NCBI GenBank assembly: GCA_041395385.1
Contig: JAWLAN010000011.1
Coordinates: 1 to 64,000 of the forward strand
DNA from: JAJVHZ01 sp041395385
Lineage (GTDB): Bacteria > Pseudomonadota > Gammaproteobacteria > JAJPIJ01
Direction of reading: 5' to 3'
Length of the DNA stretch: 64,000 nt
Below are positions 58,955 to 64,000 of the stretch, piece after piece. The position numbers and the translations under genes are program-made. The notes beneath the pieces are model-generated. The model was not told the origin of the DNA. It worked only from the letters and a program-made list of their open reading frames with translations, and did not search any database. Every line of letters starts with the position of its first letter. Position 1 is the first letter of the stretch.

Positions 58955-59699
58955 CTACGGCATGCGTACCGCCGTTCCCGTCTGGTTTCACCCGTGATGT
59001 AGCCGGCGGCGTCGGAGGCCAGGAACGCGACGGCCCAGCGATGTCCTCCGGCGCGCCGAAGCGGCCGAGCGGGATCTGCCCGGCCAGGGCCGCGCGCTGC
59101 TCGTCGTTAAGGGCGCCGGTCATGTCGGTGACGATGAAGCCTGGTGCGACGGCATTGACGGTGATGCCCCGGCTCGCGACCTCGCGCGCCAGCGACTTGG
59201 TGAACCCGATCAATCCGGCCTTCGCCGCCGCGTAATTGGTCTGTCCGGCGTTTCCCATCGCGCCGACCACAGAGGTGATGTTGATGATGCGTCCGTAGCG
59301 CTGCTTCATCATGCCGCGCACACAGCCCTTGCACAGTCTGAAGACTGAGGTGAGATCGGCGCTGAGGACCGCGTCCCAGTCCTCGTCCTTCATGCGCATC
59401 AACAGGTTGTCGCGGGTGATGGCGGCATTGTTTACCAGTATGTTGGGGCTTAGCCCAAGTCTGTCGGTTTCCGCCATCAGGGCATCGATCGACGCCGCAT
59501 CGGTGACGTCGAGGCGGATCGCATGTCCGGCGGCGCCGACATCGGCCAGCGAGGCGCGGATCGCCTCGAGCCCCGCGTCGCCCGTCGCGGTGCCGATGAC
59601 CCTGACCCCGCCGCGCGCCAGTTCGCGCAGGATGGCGGCGCCGATCCCGCGGCTGGCTCCCGTCACGATCGCGATGCGCTCCGGACCGGCGGAATTCAT
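58955..59699 (-). CDS. fabG: 3-oxoacyl-ACP reductase, C-terminus frameshifted
   Basis: The ATG at 59699 overlaps the fabD stop. TGASRGIGAAI (NADPH), NNAAITRDNLL, the catalytic serine in NITSVVGAMGN and YAAAKAG (Tyr and Lys) are intact. After GAPEDIAG near 59035 one base appears to be missing: AVAFLASDAAGYITGE resumes in another frame, and the last NGG...MP and stop (58955-58957) need a further shift. As it stands the frame runs on wrongly to 58815. It reduces 3-oxoacyl-ACP with NADPH. Confidence 0.85.
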
Positions 59700-60640
59700 G
59701 CATTGGCTCCCGAGACGTTGATGGCAGTATCCAGGCTGACCGGATCGAACACCGGCAGGCACTCCAGATCGGATTCGATCCGCCTGCAAAGGCCGGCGAG
59801 CACTTTGCCGGGGCCGCATTCGATGATCATGCCGACACCGCGGGCGCGCAAGAGTTGCACCGTCTCCACCCAGCGCACCGGCTCGTAGAGCTGGCGCGCG
59901 AGCGCCTCGACGATCTCCCCGGCATCCTCGTGCGTGGCCACATCGACGTTATGTATCACCGGGATCTGAGGCCTGCCCCATGTGACCGCTCGCAGCGCCG
60001 CGCGCATTTCATCCGCCGCGCCCATCATCAGACGGCAATGCGACGGCACGCTCACCGGCAGCAGGACCGCGCGCTTTGCACCGGCCTCCTTGGCGCCGGC
60101 GATGGCGCGCTCCACGGCCTCCTTGTGACCGGCGATCACGATCTGGCCCGGCGCATTGAGATTCGCGCAACTGACGACTTGTCCGTCGGCGGCCGCGGCG
60201 CACACCTGCTCCAGCACCGGCAGTTCCAGGCCCAGGACCGCGGCCATCGCGCCCTGTCCCGCCGGCACGGCCGCCTGCATGCTGCGCGCGCGCGTCGCCG
60301 CCAGGTCGATGGCATCGGCGAACGCCAGTGCGCCGCTGCAGACGAGCGCGGTGTATTCGCCGAGGCTGTGTCCGGCGAGAAACGCCGGACGCGTGCCGCC
60401 GCTCTCGTTCCACACGTTCCAGACCGCGACCCCGGCCGCCAGCATGGCCGGCTGCGTGTGCTCGGTCATGTTCAGTTCCGTCTCGGGGCCTTCCCGCACC
60501 AACTTCCAGAGGTCGTGGCCGAGCACGTCGGAAGCCTGGCGAAACGTCTCGCTGACGGAGGCGTAGGCCGTGGCCAGTTCCCGCAGCATGCCCACCGCCT
60601 GGGAGCCCTGTCCTGGAAACACGAATGCCGTGGTCATCAT
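59696..60640 (-). CDS. fabD: Malonyl-CoA:ACP transacylase
   Basis: This 314-residue enzyme begins MMTTAFVFPGQGSQAVGM and has the catalytic serine in GHSLGEY, an active-site histidine in VSVPSHCRLM and GPGKVLAGL near the C-terminus. It loads malonyl groups onto ACP for fatty acid synthesis. It lies 27 bases downstream of fabH and overlaps fabG. Confidence 0.96.
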   Translation of the reverse strand: MMTTAFVFPGQGSQAVGMLRELATAYASVSETFRQASDVLGHDLWKLVREGPETELNMTEHTQPAMLAAGVAVWNVWNESGGTRPAFLAGHSLGEYTALVCSGALAFADAIDLAATRARSMQAAVPAGQGAMAAVLGLELPVLEQVCAAAADGQVVSCANLNAPGQIVIAGHKEAVERAIAGAKEAGAKRAVLLPVSVPSHCRLMMGAADEMRAALRAVTWGRPQIPVIHNVDVATHEDAGEIVEALARQLYEPVRWVETVQLLRARGVGMIIECGPGKVLAGLCRRIESDLECLPVFDPVSLDTAINVSGANA

Positions 60641-60667
60641 GGATGCAATGTATCGCCGATCGAAGAG

Positions 60668-61636
60668 TCAGTAGCGGAGCAGCGCCGAGCCCCAGGTAAA
60701 CCCGCCGCCGAACGCCTCCAGGAGCACCGTCTCCCCGCGCCGGATGCGCCCGTCGCGTATCGCGACGTCCAGCGCCAGCGGTACGGACGCGGCCGAGGTA
60801 TTGCCGTGCTCCTGCACCGTCATGACCACATGGTCCTCGGAAAGCTTCAGTTTCTTCGCCGTGGCGGCAATGATGCGCTGGTTGGCCTGGTGGGGCACCA
60901 GCCAGTCGACGTCGGCCTGCGTCATGTTGTTTGCCGCCAGGGTCTCGTCGACGATGCGTCCGAGCGTGTTGACGGCGATCTTGAAGACCTCGTTGCCCTG
61001 CATCTCCATGTACGGATAGGAATCGCCATCCTCGGTCACGCGCTTGGAGATCCCGGTGGGCACCTGCAGCAGCGCCTGATACTGACCATCGGCGTGCAGA
61101 TGCGTGCTGAGTATGCCCGGTGTGGCGCTCGCCTGCAGCACCACGGCGCCGGCGCCGTCACCGAACAACACGCAGGTCTTCCGATCGGTCCAGTCGACGA
61201 TGCGCGACAGCGTCTCGGCGCCGAGGACCAGCGCATTCCTGGCGCCACCGGTCCGGATGAACTTGTCGGCAATGCTGAGCGCGTAAATGAAACCCGTGCA
61301 GACGGCCTGCACGTCGAAGGCGGGGCATCCGTGGATGTCTAGCCGCTGTTGCAGCAGACAGGCGGTACTGGGGAAGATCTGATCGGGCGTGGTGGTGGCG
61401 ACGATGATGAGATCGATATCGGCGGCATTCAGGCCCGCGGCGTCGATGGCGCGCCGCGCCGCCTGCTCGGCGAGATCACAGGTGGTCTCGTCGTCGGCGG
61501 CGACGTGCCGCTTGTGGATGCCCGTGCGCTCCCGGATCCAGGCATCGGTCGTATCGACCATCTTTTCCAGCTCGGCGTTGGTGAGCACCTTCTCGGGCAG
61601 GTATCCGCCCGTGCCGGCGAGTCGCGAATATGTCAT
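60668..61636 (-). CDS. fabH: 3-oxoacyl-ACP synthase III
   Basis: This 322-residue condensing enzyme has the catalytic cysteine in AVCTGFIYAL, histidine in VPHQANQRI and asparagine in EHGNTSAASVP. It starts fatty acid synthesis from acetyl-CoA and malonyl-ACP. Its ATG overlaps the plsX stop, so the genes are coupled. Confidence 0.97.
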   Translation of the reverse strand: MTYSRLAGTGGYLPEKVLTNAELEKMVDTTDAWIRERTGIHKRHVAADDETTCDLAEQAARRAIDAAGLNAADIDLIIVATTTPDQIFPSTACLLQQRLDIHGCPAFDVQAVCTGFIYALSIADKFIRTGGARNALVLGAETLSRIVDWTDRKTCVLFGDGAGAVVLQASATPGILSTHLHADGQYQALLQVPTGISKRVTEDGDSYPYMEMQGNEVFKIAVNTLGRIVDETLAANNMTQADVDWLVPHQANQRIIAATAKKLKLSEDHVVMTVQEHGNTSAASVPLALDVAIRDGRIRRGETVLLEAFGGGFTWGSALLRY

Positions 61637-62655
61637 CCCGCGCTCCGTGCGAGCAGCAGTTCGCCAACCTGATCGGCGATGCGTTCCGGAACCTTCTTGC
61701 CGACCTCCACCATGGCCTCTTCGATCGCGGTCAGGAACGACACGTCGTCGGCGCTGCCATGACTCTTGATGACGCTGCCGCGCAATCCGAGGAAGCTCGC
61801 GCCGTTGTATTGCCGCGGATCGGCGCGGTCCTTGAGATTACGCAGCACGGGCCGGGCAACCAGGGCGGCGAGCTTGGTCCACGGGCTGCGGGTGAACTCC
61901 TCGCGCGCCATGTCCAACAGCATCTTCGCGGCGCCCTCGGCGGACTTCAGGGCGATGTTGCCCGAGAAACCGTCGCAGACGATGACGTCCACCTCGCCCT
62001 TGAAGATATCGTTGCCCTCCACGAAGCCGACGTAGTTCAGGGGGCTGCGCGACAGCAGGGCCGCGGCCTCCTTGACGTTCTCGTTGCCCTTGATCTCCTC
62101 CTCCCCGATGTTCAGGAGAGCGACGGTCGGACGCTCCTTGTTCTCCACGGCGCTGGTGAGCACCGCGCCCATGACGGCGTACTGGTACAGCTCCTCGGCA
62201 CTGCAGTCGACGTTGGCACCCAGGTCGAGCACGTGGCTGTGGCCATGCAGGGCCGGAAGCGCGGCGCAGATGGCGGGCCGGTCGATGCCTGCCAGGGTCT
62301 TCAGAACGAAGCGTGCGGTGGCCATGAGCGCGCCGGTGTTGCCGGCGCTCACGCATGCCTGGCAGGTCCCGCTCTTGACCAGGTCGATGGCCACACGCAT
62401 CGAGGAATCCTTCTTGCCGCGCAGGGCCTGCGAGGGCAACTCGTCCATCTCCACACGCTGACTGGCGTGGTGCACGGTGAGCCGGTCGCCCGGGCTCGCG
62501 CCGCGCCTGCTAAGGGCCTCGCCCAGCACCGCCTCGTCACCGACCAGAGTGATTGCCAGCTGCGGATGCGCCTCGAGCGCCTTGAGGGCCGCCGGAACCG
62601 TCGCGGTCGGACCACGGTCCCCACCCATCGCGTCCACCGCGATATGGATCTTCAC
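61633..62655 (-). CDS. plsX: Phosphate acyltransferase PlsX
   Basis: This 340-residue enzyme begins MKIHIAVDAMGGDRGP and contains SAGNTGALMATA and CDGFSGNIALKSAEG, all signatures of PlsX. It makes acyl-phosphate from acyl-ACP for phospholipid synthesis. It forms the classic rpmF-plsX-fabH series. Confidence 0.96.
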   Translation of the reverse strand: MKIHIAVDAMGGDRGPTATVPAALKALEAHPQLAITLVGDEAVLGEALSRRGASPGDRLTVHHASQRVEMDELPSQALRGKKDSSMRVAIDLVKSGTCQACVSAGNTGALMATARFVLKTLAGIDRPAICAALPALHGHSHVLDLGANVDCSAEELYQYAVMGAVLTSAVENKERPTVALLNIGEEEIKGNENVKEAAALLSRSPLNYVGFVEGNDIFKGEVDVIVCDGFSGNIALKSAEGAAKMLLDMAREEFTRSPWTKLAALVARPVLRNLKDRADPRQYNGASFLGLRGSVIKSHGSADDVSFLTAIEEAMVEVGKKVPERIADQVGELLLARSAG

Positions 62656-62736
62656 CCGAGCAAGAGACTCAGTGGCATGGAAGACTGCGGAGTCGGCGGC
62701 GACCGCCCTTCGGCGGCCGCCGCGCTCCGCTTCTTG

Positions 62737-62928
62737 TTATTCGGCCGCCTTCTCGGCGGGGGTCTCGATGACCTTCTTGCCGCGGTAGTAGCCGTCGGCG
62801 CTCACGTGGTGACGCCGGTGCACCTCCCCGGTCGTGGGCTCGATCGACAGCGCCGAGGCCGTCAGCGCATCGTGCGAGCGGCGCATGCCGCGTTTCGAGG
62901 GGGTCTTGCGATTTTGTTGCACAGCCAT
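62737..62928 (-). CDS. rpmF: 50S ribosomal protein L32
   Basis: This 63-residue protein begins MAVQQNRKTPSKRGMRRSHD, the invariant L32 start, followed by the short HRRHHVSADGYYRGKKVI body. It lies between yceD and plsX as expected. The cysteine-free version is usual in many gammaproteobacteria. Confidence 0.97.
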   Translation of the reverse strand: MAVQQNRKTPSKRGMRRSHDALTASALSIEPTTGEVHRRHHVSADGYYRGKKVIETPAEKAAE

Positions 62929-62965
62929 TTCAGAAGTCTCCTAACCTGTTGCCAATACGATATCG

Positions 62966-63484
62966 TCACTGCCTGTCCTTCAGCGTTGCCAGCACGGCGA
63001 ATGGATTCTCCCGCGCCGTGTCCTTTGCCTGCCCGTCCCCCGGGCCCGCCGCAGGCCGGCAGGCCTCGTCCCCGTCCTCGTGCCGCGGGATCATGGGCAA
63101 CTGCAGCAGCAACTCGTCTTCCACGATCTCGGCCAGCGACATGCGGTCGCGGCTCACGAAGAGCGGCTCGTAGCGCTCCGAGGCCGCGTCATCGGACGAC
63201 TCCTCGGGAACCAGCTCCAGCGCCGCATCGACCGCCACCGGGACCGCCACCCTGCCCATGCAGCGCTGGCAGGTCATCTCCAGGCTTGCGGTCGCCTTGA
63301 GCTCGAGCACCCGCCGCCCCTGCTCGTCCACGCCGAATCGCGCGGTGACCCGCACACTGCCATCCTCGCTGGCGAGCATCGCTTTCAGCCTTTGAAGGCG
63401 GGCGACCGGCAAGTCGCCGGCAAGCTGCACCGCCGCGTCGGCCAGGTGCAGGGGATCGATGTGCTCCGGGAGACCCCCCCTCAT
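62966..63484 (-). CDS. yceD: YceD/DUF177 family protein
   Basis: This 172-residue protein has the conserved CQRCMGRVAVPV cysteine pair and EIVEDELLLQLPMIPRHE, which are the signature blocks of DUF177. It is thought to help large-subunit rRNA accumulation, sharing a transcript with L32. It has low-complexity acidic and proline-rich parts near the end. It diverges from yceF. Confidence 0.93.
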   Translation of the reverse strand: MRGGLPEHIDPLHLADAAVQLAGDLPVARLQRLKAMLASEDGSVRVTARFGVDEQGRRVLELKATASLEMTCQRCMGRVAVPVAVDAALELVPEESSDDAASERYEPLFVSRDRMSLAEIVEDELLLQLPMIPRHEDGDEACRPAAGPGDGQAKDTARENPFAVLATLKDRQ

Positions 63485-63500
63485 AGGGCGCGGTATTATA

Positions 63501-63519
63501 TGTCAGCGACTTACTGACA
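63501..63519. promoter_or_regulatory. Inverted repeat in the yceD/yceF divergent region
   Basis: TGTCAG and CTGACA, arms of six bases separated by seven, lie 13 bases before the yceF start. A TATTAT hexamer at 63494-63499 is close. This could be an operator or part of a promoter for one of the two divergent genes. Confidence 0.3.
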
Positions 63520-63531
63520 AAAAGACGCCGG

Positions 63532-64000
63532 ATGAAAACAATTTCCGAGCCGCACGCCAAGGCTGCCGGCGCTCGCACCCTGGTGCTCGCCTCCACTTCT
63601 CCGTATCGACGGGCGCTGCTGGAGCGGCTCGGCTACCCGTTCCTGACCGTCAACCCGGGGGTCGAGGAGGTCCCGCAGGAGGGCGAATCCGCTGCCCGGA
63701 TGGTCACCCGGCTCGCCGAGACCAAGGCCCGTGCCCTGACATGCCAATACCCGGAGGCCGTTATCGTCGGTTCCGACCAGATGGCCGTGCTCGATGGCGT
63801 GGCGCTGGGCAAACCGGGCACGGGCGAGCACGCCGAACGTCAGTTGCGGGAGGCGAGCGGCCGGCGGGTCGATTTCCTGACCGGCCTTTGCGTCCTCGAT
63901 GCGGCGAGCGGGGCCGCCGCCACGGTGTGCGAGCCCTACGCCGTGCATTTCCGCACCCTGACCGCCGCGGAGATCCGCAACTACGTCCGCCTGGAGAAGC
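63532..64000 (+). CDS. yceF: Maf-family nucleotide pyrophosphatase YceF (3' end outside window)
   Basis: The frame is open from ATG 63532 to the window end, giving 156 residues. LVLASTSPYRRALLERLGYPF carries the Maf SxSxxR/R motif, split here by the break in my notation; GSDQMAVLDG and KPGTGEHAERQL are the next conserved blocks. YceF-type Maf proteins hydrolyse modified nucleoside triphosphates, with m7GTP reported as substrate. The position opposite yceD-rpmF is conserved in gammaproteobacteria. Confidence 0.93.
   Translation, partial: MKTISEPHAKAAGARTLVLASTSPYRRALLERLGYPFLTVNPGVEEVPQEGESAARMVTRLAETKARALTCQYPEAVIVGSDQMAVLDGVALGKPGTGEHAERQLREASGRRVDFLTGLCVLDAASGAAATVCEPYAVHFRTLTAAEIRNYVRLEK

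Noticed and set aside
1..64000. CRISPR arrays, tRNA/rRNA genes, insertion sequences and prophage
   Set aside because: No regularly spaced repeats, clover-leaf candidates, transposases, integrases or structural phage genes were recognised on either strand.

Overview
The window is GC-rich chromosomal DNA of a gammaproteobacterium, most likely a free-living aerobic or microaerobic heterotroph. The evidence is the gene order maf(yceF) | yceD-rpmF-plsX-fabH-fabD-fabG-acpP-fabF-pabC-mltG-tmk-holB-pilZ-tatD at the right end, a near-canonical XerCD dif site, csrA, a caa3-type oxidase cluster and Pseudomonas-like FNR/ANR boxes. I cannot name the genus. No rRNA, tRNA, CRISPR array or IS element was seen. 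A dif site at 14982-15009, with FtsK-orienting KOPS-like octamers that switch strand around it, indicates that this is the replication terminus of the chromosome.

Layout. (1) 1-6.4 kb: end of a glutamine-synthetase-family gene, an internally deleted archaeal-type FBPase, a stand-alone prim-pol, a diaminopimelate-dehydrogenase-like enzyme, RNA cyclase rtcA with an MJ1316/DUF504 partner, an RNase Z-like hydrolase and small unknown proteins. (2) 6.8-12.9 kb: cytochrome c oxidase operon coxB-coxA-ctaG-coxC-DUF2909-SURF1-SCO-like, behind tandem FNR-type boxes. (3) 13.1-15.0 kb: small unknown genes, a divergent CsrA paralogue, csrA and the dif site. (4) 15.1-29.2 kb: rarD, then a stress or low-oxygen block: an extra PRPP synthase, a kinase-like protein, an alpha/beta hydrolase, a phosphoribosyltransferase, PolX, a YbaK-like deacylase, hemerythrin, an orphan molybdopterin oxidoreductase, FtsH, and a Xre-RES toxin-antitoxin pair. 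FNR-type boxes lie in both divergent intergenic regions. (5) 29.2-52.1 kb: a catabolic island with polyamine- and quaternary-amine-type enzymes (PotF, class III aminotransferase, two FAD oxidoreductases, GcvT-like protein, aldehyde dehydrogenase, glutamine-synthetase family, Rieske oxygenase) and CoA-linked chain-shortening enzymes, controlled by two BetI-like repressors. One of these repressors is fused in frame to a Rieske oxygenase. (6) 52.4-64 kb: the conserved housekeeping fatty-acid, replication and cell-wall cluster.

Sequence quality matters here. The essential genes fabF, acpP and fabG carry many small frameshifts within about 58.0-59.05 kb, and the glutamine-synthetase gene at 45.1 kb does so from 46.0 to 46.6 kb. 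Consensus indels are the likeliest cause, so any broken or fused gene in this window should be checked against reads.
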